Source: JACVRW01 sp963846505
Lineage (GTDB): Bacteria; Actinomycetota; Thermoleophilia; Solirubrobacterales; Thermoleophilaceae
Reading direction: 5' to 3'
DNA length: 64,000 nt
Assembly: GCA_963846505.1 (NCBI GenBank)
Contig: CAWJWD010000001.1
Location: forward strand, 992,001-1,056,000
Numbering within the stretch: position 1 is the stretch's first letter; each line of letters starts with the position of its first letter. Shown here piece after piece: positions 1 through 7,790 of the stretch. Below the pieces are notes generated by a model. That model worked only from the letters and a program-made list of their open reading frames with translations. It was not told the origin of the DNA and made no database searches. A program made the position numbers and the translations under genes.

Positions 1-122
1 GCGTCCTCGCTGAAGTCGATCTCGGTCGCGCTCCAGTTGCCCTGTTCCCAGCGCGCATAGAGATCGTCGTAGGAGATTGCATCTGCCGGGATCCGCGCTA
101 GCGGTACACTAGTACCAGACAT
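1..122 (-). CDS. R2-like diiron/ferritin-superfamily protein, N-terminal fragment
   Basis: Only the first 40 codons lie in the window; the gene runs off the left edge. Translation from the ATG that shares the CATG palindrome with the divergent regulator contains YDDLYARWEQGNWSATEIDF, which resembles the N-terminal segment of actinobacterial ribonucleotide-reductase R2-like/ferritin-like diiron proteins. No metal ligands are visible in this fragment, so the function is a family-level guess. A TACATT hexamer seven bases before the ATG, inside a GGTAC palindrome, would give a leaderless transcript under control of the neighbouring TetR protein. Confidence 0.5.
   Translation of the reverse strand, partial: MSGTSVPLARIPADAISYDDLYARWEQGNWSATEIDFSED
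103..116. promoter_or_regulatory. Operator palindrome 1 (GGTAC-N4-GTACC)
   Basis: A perfect 5-bp inverted repeat with a 4-base spacer lies just before the tetR start. It contains TACACT, a plausible -10 for the plus-strand gene. Its centre is 21 bp, two helical turns, from that of a second identical-arm palindrome. TetR regulators commonly repress themselves and a divergent neighbour through such sites; binding here is inferred. Confidence 0.7.
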
Positions 123-729
123 GGGTACAAATGTACCAAGAGGTGAGGCCAGGCGCGACGCCATCCTGCGAGCGTCGCTGGCGCTGATCGGCGAGCGCGG
201 GCTCGACGCCGTCACCCACCGAGCGGTGGCCGAGCGCGCCGGGGTGCCGCTGGCAGCGACCACCTACTGGTTCGAGTCCAAGGAAGAGCTCCTCGGCGAG
301 GCGCTCCTGCTCGCTGCGCGCGAGGAGACGGCGCGACTGGAGCGGCTGGTGCTCGAGCTGGCGCCACGCGAGCTCGACGCCTCCGAATGGGCGCGCGCGG
401 CGGCCGCGGTGCTCGCGGGCGACCTCGAAGAGGATCCCGCCAAGCACGTCGCCTTCGTGGAGCTGGTGATCGAGGGCACGCGTCGCCCGGCGCTGCGCGA
501 GGAGGTCGAGCGCTGGGACCGCGCGCACGTCCTGCTCGCCGAGCTCGGCCTGCGTGCCTGCGGCTCCCCGGACCCGCGCGGCGACGCACGCGTCGTCGTC
601 GGCGCGATCAGCGGCATGCTGCTCGGCCAGCTCGCCCACCCGCAGCCGAACTTCGAGCAGCGCATCTTTCGCCCGGCGCTCGAGCGCCTGTTCAGCAGCC
701 TGACCGCGTCCGAGCGCGCACAGGTGTGA
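121..729 (+). CDS. TetR/AcrR family transcriptional regulator
   Basis: This is a 202-residue one-component repressor. The N-terminal TetR helix-turn-helix spans roughly residues 12-60 and includes AVAERAGVPLAATTYWF, the typical recognition helix followed by the Y-x-F step. The remaining helical ligand-binding domain has no recognisable ligand signature. It diverges from an R2-like gene with overlapping start codons and is translationally coupled through GTGA to the following hydrolase, so it probably controls both. There is no Shine-Dalgarno; the message is probably leaderless or has only a few leader bases. Two GGTAC-N4-GTACC palindromes over the start codon are the likely autoregulatory operators. 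Confidence 0.92.
   Translation: MGTNVPRGEARRDAILRASLALIGERGLDAVTHRAVAERAGVPLAATTYWFESKEELLGEALLLAAREETARLERLVLELAPRELDASEWARAAAAVLAGDLEEDPAKHVAFVELVIEGTRRPALREEVERWDRAHVLLAELGLRACGSPDPRGDARVVVGAISGMLLGQLAHPQPNFEQRIFRPALERLFSSLTASERAQV
124..137. promoter_or_regulatory. Operator palindrome 2 (GGTAC-N4-GTACC)
   Basis: This second perfect inverted repeat lies within the first codons of tetR and carries TACATT on the minus strand, placed seven bases before the divergent ATG. Together with the palindrome at 103-116 it brackets both start codons, so one bound regulator could occlude both promoters. Confidence 0.68.
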
Positions 730-1562
730 ACGAGACCGACACGGGCACCCGGACGGACGTGACCGCCCCGCCCCAGGTCACGCTTGCGCACCGCGAGGCC
801 GGACCCCCCGACGGCCCGGCGGTGCTGCTGCTGCACGGCTACCCGGAGTCCTCGTACATGTGGCGCCATCTGATGGCACCGCTGGCCGACGCCGGCTGGC
901 GCGTCCTGGCGCCCGACTTCGCCGGCTACGGCGACTCGCCGGCCGACCCGCCGGCGACCTGGGAGCGACACGTCGAGCATGTCGAGGCGTTCCGTCGGGC
1001 GCAGGGCATCGAGCGCTGCGTGCTGGTCGTGCACGACTGGGGCGGGCTGATCGGACTGCGCTGGGCCTGCGAGCACCCGGAGGCGATCGCCGGCCTCGTG
1101 CTCAGCGCCACCGGCTTCTTTCCCGACGGGCGCTGGCATGGCATGGCTCAGGGCCTGCGCACGCCCGGCACCGGCGAGGAGCTCGTCGACGGCCTCACCC
1201 GGGATGCCTTCAGCGGCCTGATGCAGCGCATCAGTCCCGGCATCGACGAGGACGCCGTGGACGAGTACTGGAAGGCCTACGCCGACGAGCCGCGCCGGCG
1301 CGGCCAGCTCGAGCTCTACCGCTCGGGCGACTTCGAGGACCTGCGCGCCTACGACGGCCAGCTCGCCGCATTGGGCGTGCCGACGCTCGTGCTCTGGGGC
1401 GAGAACGACGAGTTCGCCCCGGTCGCCGGCGCGCACCGCTTCCAGCGCGAGCTGCCCGACGTCGAGCTGGTCGTGCTCGAGGACGCGGGCCACTTCGTCT
1501 TCGAGGACGAGCCCGAGCGCTGCGCCGAGGCCGTGACGGCCTTCCTCGCTGCCAGACTCTGA
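726..1562 (+). CDS. alpha/beta hydrolase, epoxide hydrolase/haloalkane dehalogenase type
   Basis: This 278-residue protein has the alpha/beta-hydrolase fold. The oxyanion-hole motif HGYPES is at about residue 37, and the nucleophile elbow VVHDWGG places Asp104, not Ser, as nucleophile. WGENDEF near 228 probably supplies the acid and GHF places the general base at His256. An Asp nucleophile with HDWGG is characteristic of epoxide hydrolases and haloalkane dehalogenases, which hydrolyse through an alkyl-enzyme ester; the substrate cannot be told. It starts at GTG overlapping the tetR stop (GTGA), so it is probably induced by that regulator's ligand. Confidence 0.88.
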   Translation: MNETDTGTRTDVTAPPQVTLAHREAGPPDGPAVLLLHGYPESSYMWRHLMAPLADAGWRVLAPDFAGYGDSPADPPATWERHVEHVEAFRRAQGIERCVLVVHDWGGLIGLRWACEHPEAIAGLVLSATGFFPDGRWHGMAQGLRTPGTGEELVDGLTRDAFSGLMQRISPGIDEDAVDEYWKAYADEPRRRGQLELYRSGDFEDLRAYDGQLAALGVPTLVLWGENDEFAPVAGAHRFQRELPDVELVVLEDAGHFVFEDEPERCAEAVTAFLAARL

Positions 1563-1622
1563 GCCCTGGAGCAGCAGCTCTTCGACTCCGACGACCGCGA
1601 GCCGCCCGGCGGTCGCACGTCC

Positions 1623-2906
1623 GTGCCCGGCGCCGACCAGCCGCTGGCGGCGCGCATGCGCCCGCGCTCGCTCGGCGAGTACGTGGGCCAAGACCACCTG
1701 CTCGGGCGCGGCTCGACGCTGCGCACGGCGCTCGAGGACGGCCACCCCCACTCGATGATCCTGTACGGCCCGCCGGGCGCCGGCAAGACGACGCTCGCGC
1801 GGCTGCTCGCCGTCAACGCGCGCGCCGCGTTCGAAGAGGCGTCGGCGGTGCAGGCCGGCCGAGCCGAGGTCCGCGAGGTGCTCGAGCGCGCGCGCCACCG
1901 CCGCCAGACCAGCGGCGAGCGCACGATCTTCTTCCTCGACGAGATCCACCGCTTCAACAAGGCCCAGCAGGACACGCTGCTGCCGGCCGTCGAAGAGGGC
2001 CTCGTCGTGCTCGTCGGCGCGACGACCGAGAACCCGTACTTCGAGGTCAACTCGGCGCTGCTGTCGCGCTGCCGCGTCTACGAGCTGCAGGCGCTCGGCG
2101 ACGAGCAGGTGCTGGAGCTGCTGCGGCGCTCGCTGCACGACGAGCGCGGCATCGCCGCTCCGCCCCGGGTCGACGACGACGCGCTCGCCTTCCTCGCCCA
2201 GCGTGCCGGCGGCGACGCCCGCACCGCGCTGGCCGCGCTGGAGCTGGCCTGCGACACCGTCGGCACCGAGGGGCGGGTGAACCTGCAGGTCGCCGAGGAC
2301 GCGCTCCAGCGCCGGGCGGTCCTCTACGACAAGGGCGGCGACCAGCACTACGACCTGATCAGCGCCTGGATCAAGGCGACGCGCGGCTCGGACCCGGACG
2401 CCTCGCTGCTCTACCTGGCGGGGATGCTGGAGGGCGGCGAGGACCCGCGCTTCATCGCGCGGCGGATGGTGATCCTCGCCTCCGAGGACGTCGGCAACGC
2501 CGATCCTCGTGCGCTCGAGGTGGCCGTCGCCGCCGCGCACGCGGTCGAGCACGTGGGCCTGCCGGAGTGCGCGCTCAACCTCGCCCAGGCGGCGGTGTAC
2601 CTGGCGCTGGCGCCGAAGAGCAACGCCTCCTACGAGGCCATCGGCCGCGCCCGCGCCTGGGTGCGCGAGCACGGCACGCCGCTGCCGCCGTCGTACCTGC
2701 AGAGCGCGGCCTACCCAGGCGCCAAGCAACTCGGCCGGGGCGAGGGCTACGACTACCCCCACGATCACGCCGAGGGCGTCGCCGAGCAGGAGCTGCTGCC
2801 CGAGAGCGCAGCCGGTGAGCGCTTCCTCGAGCTGACCGAGCACGGCGAGGAGCGCGAGCTCAAGGAACGGCTGGAGCGGATACGCAAGGCGCGCGGTCGC
2901 TCGTAG
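1623..2906 (+). CDS. rarA: Replication-associated recombination protein A (RarA/MgsA)
   Basis: This AAA+ ATPase of the RarA/MgsA/WRNIP1 family acts at stalled replication forks. PLAARMRPRSLGEYVGQDHLL is split over the typical N-terminal segment, Walker A GPPGAGKTT is at about 49-57, and Walker B is FFLDEIHRF. The C-terminal clamp-loader-like and tetramerisation regions are present (SAWIKATRGSDPDA, EDVGNADP, Y-PHDH). The only ATG/GTG/TTG start upstream of the motifs is GTG at 1623. However, the frame is open back to CTG at 1566, which would add a LEQQLFDSDD segment resembling the family N-terminus. The preceding hydrolase stop lies in the same frame. Confidence 0.95.
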   Translation: MPGADQPLAARMRPRSLGEYVGQDHLLGRGSTLRTALEDGHPHSMILYGPPGAGKTTLARLLAVNARAAFEEASAVQAGRAEVREVLERARHRRQTSGERTIFFLDEIHRFNKAQQDTLLPAVEEGLVVLVGATTENPYFEVNSALLSRCRVYELQALGDEQVLELLRRSLHDERGIAAPPRVDDDALAFLAQRAGGDARTALAALELACDTVGTEGRVNLQVAEDALQRRAVLYDKGGDQHYDLISAWIKATRGSDPDASLLYLAGMLEGGEDPRFIARRMVILASEDVGNADPRALEVAVAAAHAVEHVGLPECALNLAQAAVYLALAPKSNASYEAIGRARAWVREHGTPLPPSYLQSAAYPGAKQLGRGEGYDYPHDHAEGVAEQELLPESAAGERFLELTEHGEERELKERLERIRKARGRS

Positions 2907-2932
2907 CGGCTCGATGCTTCACAATCGCGAGC

Positions 2933-4543
2933 ATGGAAGCCGCGATCAAGACCGCCGCAGCCCCTGAGCAGACCGCCGAGCTGGAGTCCTTCAGCCCCCT
3001 GGACGGTGAGCGCGTCGGGGCGGTGCCGACGATCACGCCCGACCAGGTGCAGGGGATCGTCGACGACGTCGCGAGCGTGCAGCCGTTCTGGGCGCAGCTG
3101 CCCCTGACCGACCGCGCCCGCGCGATGCGGCGGGCGGCGCAGGTGATCATCGACGACCTCGACGAGCTGTCGGCCCTGCTCGCGCGCGAGCAGGGCAAGC
3201 CGCGCAACGAGGCGTACGTGATGGAGCTGATCCCGTCGATCGACGCGCTGCGCTGGATCGCCGACGCGGGGCCGGGCATCCTCGCCGACGAGCGCGTCTC
3301 GCTGCCGATCTTCATGAAGCAGAAGCGCGCCCGGCTGACCTACGAGCCGCTCGGCGTCGTCGGCGTGATCGCACCCTGGAACTACCCCTGGACGATCCCC
3401 CTGTCCGAGGTCGCGATCGCGCTCATGTGCGGCAACGGCGTCGTGCTCAAGCCGGCCTCGCTGACGCCGCTCATCGGCCAGCGGATCCAAGACGTGTTCG
3501 ACCGCGCCGGCCTGCCCGAGGGGCTCGTGCGCGTCGTGCACGGCGGCGGGGCGGTCGGCAACGCGCTCGTGGAGTCGAGCGCGTCCAAGATCTTCTTCAC
3601 CGGCTCGGTCGACGTCGGTCGGCGCGTCGGCATCGCCTGCGCGGAGCGGCTCAAGGGCTCCGTGCTCGAGCTCGGCGGCAAGGACCCGATGATCGTCTGC
3701 GCCGACGCGAACCTCCCGAACGCGATCTCCGGCTGCCTCTGGGGCGGCTTCGCCAACGCCGGCCAGACCTGCTCGGGCATCGAGCGCGTCTACGTCGTAC
3801 GCGAGGTGGCCGAGAGCTTCGTCGAGGGCGTCGTCGCGGGCGCGCGGGCGCTGAAGGTCGGCGATCCGCTCGACTGGGACACCGAGATCGGCCCGATGAC
3901 CTCGGCGGAGCAGTTCGAGCTCGTCGAGGAGCTCGTCGACGACGCCGTCGCCCACGGCGCCGAGCTGCGCTGCGGCGGCCCGGTCGACGTCTCCGGCCAC
4001 CCGGGCGCGAAGTTCTTCGCGCCCACCGTGCTGACCGGCGTCACGCACGACATGCGCATCATGCGCGAGGAGATCTTCGGTCCGGTGATCCCGATCGTGA
4101 CCGTCGAGGACGAGGACGAGGCGATCGCGCTCGCCAACGACTCCGAGTTCGGCCTCGGCGCCTCGGTCTGGACGATGAGCCGGCCCAAGGGCGACCGCAT
4201 CGCGCGGCGGATCGAGTCCGGCATGGTCTGGGTCAACGACCACATGTTCAGCCACGGGGCCTGCTCCTGTGCCTGGGGTGGCGTCAAGGAGTCCGGCCTC
4301 GGTCGTTCGCACTCGAAGTTCGGCTTCTACGAGTGCGTGAACATCAAGCAGCTCGCCTTCGAGCCGTCGCGCACGCGCAACCTCTGGTGGCACCACTACG
4401 ACGAGTCGCTCGGCCAGGCGATGCACGCCTCCGCGCACCTGCTCTACGGCCGCGACGCCGATCGTCCGAAGGCGCTGCGCAAGGGCCTGCTGCCGCTGCT
4501 CAAGGTCGGCGGTCGCTCGCTGCGCCGCCGGCCGCCGCGCTAG
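2933..4543 (+). CDS. Aldehyde dehydrogenase family protein (NAD(P)-dependent)
   Basis: This 536-residue ALDH oxidises an aldehyde to the acid with NAD(P)+. The cofactor-binding segment APWNYPW, the general base Glu246 in LELGGKD and the catalytic Cys280 in GQTCSG are all present, as is EEIFGPV. It is longer than a typical 480-500 residue ALDH because of a C-terminal basic extension of about 50 residues (WWHHYDES through RSLRRRPPR) whose role is unknown. Context gives no clear substrate. Its TAG stop overlaps that of the convergent gene in a shared CTAG, leaving no room for a terminator. Confidence 0.93.
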   Translation: MEAAIKTAAAPEQTAELESFSPLDGERVGAVPTITPDQVQGIVDDVASVQPFWAQLPLTDRARAMRRAAQVIIDDLDELSALLAREQGKPRNEAYVMELIPSIDALRWIADAGPGILADERVSLPIFMKQKRARLTYEPLGVVGVIAPWNYPWTIPLSEVAIALMCGNGVVLKPASLTPLIGQRIQDVFDRAGLPEGLVRVVHGGGAVGNALVESSASKIFFTGSVDVGRRVGIACAERLKGSVLELGGKDPMIVCADANLPNAISGCLWGGFANAGQTCSGIERVYVVREVAESFVEGVVAGARALKVGDPLDWDTEIGPMTSAEQFELVEELVDDAVAHGAELRCGGPVDVSGHPGAKFFAPTVLTGVTHDMRIMREEIFGPVIPIVTVEDEDEAIALANDSEFGLGASVWTMSRPKGDRIARRIESGMVWVNDHMFSHGACSCAWGGVKESGLGRSHSKFGFYECVNIKQLAFEPSRTRNLWWHHYDESLGQAMHASAHLLYGRDADRPKALRKGLLPLLKVGGRSLRRRPPR

Positions 4544-5379
4544 GCCGCCCGCTCGGCGCTCGCGGCGGCGCGGGCTGAGCGCGCGGACGGGACGAACCGC
4601 AGCCGCTCGGGCAGGAACGGCATCACCGCGCGCTTGATGTACTCGGCGCCGCCCGCGACGAGCGCACGCCGCACGAAGACCGGGGGCAAGGGCGAGAAGC
4701 CGTACTCGCGGCGGATGCGGTCGGGCAGCAGCGCGATCGTGACGAAGTTGGCCGTCTCCAGCAGCGGCCGGAAGTAGAGCGGCACGGGCGGCTCGAGCAC
4801 GATCGCGCGCGCCTTCTCGCGCGCCCAGTCGCTCACGTGCAGCACGTCGCCCTCGAGCATCTCACGGCGGTAGTCGTCGAGGTCGGCGAGCGTGTCCGGC
4901 ATGTCCGCCTTGCGCAGGCCGAAGAGCTTGCCGACGACCTTGTAGTCCTCCCAGTAGGCGGCCTCTTGGGTGCGCGTCAGCCGCCCGACGTACTTGCGGT
5001 AGACGACCAGCCCCGAGTCCACGAGCGTGAACAGCACCCACAGCAGCAGCTCGGGATCGTCGGCGCGGTACGGCGTGCCGGCGGGGTACGCGCCCGCGGG
5101 CCGCTTGATCGTGCCCTGCACGCGCCGGTGCATCGCGCGCACGTGCTTGGTCACGCGGTCGGCGTCGGCACGCGAACCGAAGCCGATCGTGCTCATCACC
5201 TCGGCCGTGCGAGCCAGCCGGTCGTAGGGCTCGTCGAATCCGGTCGAGTGGGCCAGCAGCCCGGAGACGGCCAGCGGATGGGCCGCCTGCATCAGCAGCG
5301 CGCGCGGTCCTGCGAGCGCCAGCGCCCGCTCGCGGTGCACGCGCCGCAGCATCGAGTCGTCGCTGAAATAGCTCTCCAC
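4540..5379 (-). CDS. DUF2236 (oxygenase MpaB-like) family protein
   Basis: This 279-residue protein has the DUF2236/MpaB hallmark AAHPLAVSGLLAHSTGF near the N-terminus and the long helical domain of the family. Members include latex-clearing and mycophenolic-acid-pathway haem oxygenases; most bacterial homologues are uncharacterised. The start is GTG at 5379, because TACCCT sits exactly seven bases upstream on the minus strand as a leaderless promoter. In-frame upstream sequence is antisense to the siroheme gene and is not coding. The substrate is unknown. Confidence 0.82.
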   Translation of the reverse strand: MESYFSDDSMLRRVHRERALALAGPRALLMQAAHPLAVSGLLAHSTGFDEPYDRLARTAEVMSTIGFGSRADADRVTKHVRAMHRRVQGTIKRPAGAYPAGTPYRADDPELLLWVLFTLVDSGLVVYRKYVGRLTRTQEAAYWEDYKVVGKLFGLRKADMPDTLADLDDYRREMLEGDVLHVSDWAREKARAIVLEPPVPLYFRPLLETANFVTIALLPDRIRREYGFSPLPPVFVRRALVAGGAEYIKRAVMPFLPERLRFVPSARSARAAASAERAA

Positions 5380-5386
5380 AGTGTCC

Positions 5387-5392
5387 AGGGTA
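5387..5392 (-). promoter_or_regulatory. -10 hexamer TACCCT, leaderless promoter of the DUF2236 gene
   Basis: TACCCT on the minus strand is separated by seven bases from the GTG start, with no Shine-Dalgarno between. This is the TANNNT-to-start layout of leaderless actinobacterial transcripts and recurs in this window. Confidence 0.5.
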
Positions 5393-5415
5393 CGGGCCCT
5401 AGACTCTCGAGGACG

Positions 5416-6153
5416 ATGCCTGCTCAAGCCTATGCCGGCAAGGAGTGCGTCTGCCAGCTCCGCAAGGGGATCTGCGACCAGAGCTGCGTGCAGGGGATGC
5501 TGGACACGCCGTTCTACATAGCCTGCCTGAAGCTCTCGGGCCGGCGCTGCCTGGTCGTCGGCGGCGGCGACATCGGGCTCGAGAAGGTCGAGGGCCTGCT
5601 CGCCTGCGACGGCGAGGTCGTGCTGGTCGCGCCGGACGCCATCGACCCGCTGCGCGAGCTGGCCTCCGAGGGCTCGATCCGCTGGGAGCGGCGCGAGTAC
5701 CGGCCCGAGGACCTCGAGGGCACGTTCATGGTGATCGCGGCCACCGACGACACGGACGTCAACATCGGCATCTACGACGACGCCGAGCGTCGGGCGATGC
5801 TCGTCAACGTGGTCGACGTGCCGCCGCTGTGCAACTTCATCCTGCCGGCGATCATCCGCACCGGCCCGCTGGCGATCGCGATCTCGACGGCGGGCGCCTC
5901 GCCGGCACTCGCCAAGCGCATCCGCAACCAGATCGCCGACGAGTACGGCGAGCCCTACGCTCGGCTGGCGATCCTGCTCAACGAGGTGCGCGGCTGGGCC
6001 AAGGGCACGCTGCCGACCTACCAGGACCGCAAGGTCTTCTTCGAGGAGATCGTCAACGGCGAGCCCGACCCGGTCGAGTTGCTGCGCGGCGACGACGAAG
6101 CGGCGGTACGCGACCTGATCGCGGCCGCGCAGCGCACGCACACGCCGGCCTGA
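5416..6153 (+). CDS. Precorrin-2 dehydrogenase / siroheme synthase N-terminal domain (CysG-N/Met8-like)
   Basis: This 245-residue protein oxidises precorrin-2 to sirohydrochlorin with NAD+ and may insert iron. The Rossmann segment CLVVGGGDIGLEK, the NVVDVPPLCNFILPA step and STAGASPALAKRIR are typical of the CysG N-terminal/Met8 domain. It complements the cobA-hemD fusion downstream, so the siroheme pathway is split between two genes. Unusually, about 27 residues precede the domain, with four cysteines in CVCQLRKGICDQSC. If this is not real, translation would start at ATG 5497. The start at 5416 has AGGA upstream and TAGACT ten bases away. Confidence 0.9.
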   Translation: MPAQAYAGKECVCQLRKGICDQSCVQGMLDTPFYIACLKLSGRRCLVVGGGDIGLEKVEGLLACDGEVVLVAPDAIDPLRELASEGSIRWERREYRPEDLEGTFMVIAATDDTDVNIGIYDDAERRAMLVNVVDVPPLCNFILPAIIRTGPLAIAISTAGASPALAKRIRNQIADEYGEPYARLAILLNEVRGWAKGTLPTYQDRKVFFEEIVNGEPDPVELLRGDDEAAVRDLIAAAQRTHTPA

Positions 6154-6170
6154 GCGATACGTCGCGGCGG

Positions 6171-6176
6171 TACGCT
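6171..6176 (+). promoter_or_regulatory. -10 hexamer TACGCT, leaderless promoter of moaC
   Basis: TACGCT ends six bases before the moaC GTG and no ribosome-binding site intervenes. It would begin the long moa-ccm-hem transcript. It is assigned by pattern only. Confidence 0.45.
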
Positions 6177-6182
6177 GCGCCC

Positions 6183-6656
6183 GTGGACGGCGACGCCCTC
6201 ACGCACCTGGACGAGTCCGGTCGCGCCCGCATGGTCGACGTCGGCGCCAAACCGGCCACCGATCGCCGCGCCGTAGCCCGGGCCGTGGTGCGCATGTCCG
6301 CCGAGACGGCCGCGGCGGTGGCGCGTGGCGACGCGCCCAAGGGAGACGTGATCTCGACCGCCCGCATCGCCGGCATCCAGGCCGCCAAGCGCACGGCCGA
6401 GCTGATCCCGCTCTGCCATCCGCTGCCGCTGTCGTTCGTGGACGTGCGCATCGAGGTCGGCAGCGATCGCGTCGAGATCGAGACCGAGGCGCGCACGAGC
6501 GGCCAGACCGGCGTCGAGATGGAGGCGCTGACCGCCGCCTCGGTCGCCGCGCTGACCGTCTACGACATGGTCAAGGGCATCGAGCGCGGCGTCGAGATCG
6601 CCGAGGTGGTGCTGCTCGAGAAGAGCGGCGGCAAGCACGACTGGCGGCGCTCGTGA
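6183..6656 (+). CDS. moaC: Cyclic pyranopterin monophosphate synthase MoaC
   Basis: This 157-residue MoaC converts the rearranged GTP-derived cyclic nucleotide made by MoaA into cPMP in molybdenum-cofactor synthesis. Diagnostic stretches are MVDVGAKPATDRRAVA, KGDVISTARIAGIQAAKRT, LIPLCHPLPL and the C-terminal KSGGK containing a catalytic lysine. It begins at GTG, which gives the standard N-terminus. It is coupled to mog by a GTGA overlap; moaA and the other moa genes are not in the window. Confidence 0.97.
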   Translation: MDGDALTHLDESGRARMVDVGAKPATDRRAVARAVVRMSAETAAAVARGDAPKGDVISTARIAGIQAAKRTAELIPLCHPLPLSFVDVRIEVGSDRVEIETEARTSGQTGVEMEALTAASVAALTVYDMVKGIERGVEIAEVVLLEKSGGKHDWRRS

Positions 6657-7117
6657 AGGCGGCGGTGGTGACGATCTCCAGCTCGCTCACCCGCGGCGAG
6701 GGCAAGGACGCGTCCGGCCCCGCGCTGGCCGAGCTGTGCGCCGCCGCCGGGCTGGAGGTGACGCAGGAGCTCGTCGGCGACGACCGCGAGCAGATCGCCG
6801 CCACGCTGCGACGCCTGGCCGACGACGAGGGCGCGCGCTTCATCTTCACCACCGGCGGCACGGGCATGACGCCCGACGACGTGACCCCGGAAGCCACCCG
6901 CGACGTGATCGACCGCGAAGCGCCCGGCTGGGCCGAGGCGATCCGCGCGGACTCGCGCCAGCACACGCCGCTCGGCATCCTCACCCGCGGCGTCTCCGGC
7001 ATCCGCGGCCGCACGCTGATCGTCAACTTCCCCGGCAACCCGCCAGCGATCGCGCAGTCCTGGCCGATCGTCGAGCCGACGCTCGAGCACGCGGCCCAGA
7101 CGCTCGAGCGCGGCTAG
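6653..7117 (+). CDS. mog: Molybdopterin adenylyltransferase (MogA/MoaB family)
   Basis: This 154-residue protein has the MoCF_biosynth fold, with FTTGGTGMTPDDVTPEAT as the conserved substrate loop and GRTLIVNFPGNP near the C-terminus. The family adenylates molybdopterin before metal insertion. MogA and MoaB cannot be separated from the sequence alone. The start is GTG overlapping the moaC stop. It is followed after four bases by ccmA, joining molybdenum-cofactor genes to haem export genes in one transcript. Confidence 0.93.
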   Translation: MKAAVVTISSSLTRGEGKDASGPALAELCAAAGLEVTQELVGDDREQIAATLRRLADDEGARFIFTTGGTGMTPDDVTPEATRDVIDREAPGWAEAIRADSRQHTPLGILTRGVSGIRGRTLIVNFPGNPPAIAQSWPIVEPTLEHAAQTLERG

Positions 7118-7121
7118 CGCC

Positions 7122-7790
7122 ATGGCCGCGATCGAGCTCGAGCGCGTCGAGCGGCGCTACGGCGAGCGGCGAGCGCTCGCCGGGGTGAGCGTGCGCGTCG
7201 AAGAGGGGCAGACGCTCGCCGTGCTGGGCGCCAACGGCGCCGGCAAGACCACCCTGTTGCGGGTGCTGGCGACGCTCCTGCGTCCACAGGGCGGCTCGGC
7301 GCGGGTGCTCGGCGCGGAGCTGCCGCGCGAGCGCTGGAAGGTGCCCGGCAAGGTCGGCTACCTCGGCCACGACCCGCTGCTCTACCGCGAGCTGTCCGGG
7401 CGCGAGAACCTCACCTACCACGCACGCCTGCATGGGGTGGGGGCCGCGCGGGTGGAGGAGACGATCGGCGCCGTCGGGATGGAGCGCCGAGCCGACGAGC
7501 CGGTGCGCGACCTGTCGCGCGGGCTGGTGCAGCGGCTCGCCGTCGCCCGGGCCGTGCTGCACGACCCGCCGCTGCTGCTGCTCGACGAGCCACGCGCCAA
7601 CCTCGATCCCGCCGCTGCCGAGCTGCTCGAGCCGCTGATCGGGTGCGCCTCGGGCCGCACGCGCGTGCTCGTGAGCCACGACGTCGACGGGGCGCTCGGG
7701 GAGTCCGACTTGGCGCTCGGACTCAAGGGCGGGCGACAACTGTTCGTGGGTGCGGCCGACGCGGCGGCGGCGCGGGAGCTGTATCGATGA
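7122..7790 (+). CDS. ccmA: Haem exporter ABC ATPase CcmA (cytochrome c maturation)
   Basis: This is the 222-residue ATPase subunit of the CcmAB(CD) complex, which serves haem delivery to CcmE in system I cytochrome c maturation. Walker A is GANGAGKTT, the signature is LSRGLVQRLAVARA (the LSxG form seen in CcmA) and Walker B is LLLLDEPRANLD. It is coupled to ccmB by ATGA. CcmE, F and H are not visible in this window. Confidence 0.93.
   Translation: MAAIELERVERRYGERRALAGVSVRVEEGQTLAVLGANGAGKTTLLRVLATLLRPQGGSARVLGAELPRERWKVPGKVGYLGHDPLLYRELSGRENLTYHARLHGVGAARVEETIGAVGMERRADEPVRDLSRGLVQRLAVARAVLHDPPLLLLDEPRANLDPAAAELLEPLIGCASGRTRVLVSHDVDGALGESDLALGLKGGRQLFVGAADAAAARELYR

Noticed and set aside
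264..2843. An 859-codon open frame antisense to tetR, the hydrolase and rarA
   Set aside because: It is arginine/valine/leucine-rich low-complexity sequence of the kind that arises opposite G+C-rich genes; three well-supported plus-strand genes occupy the region.
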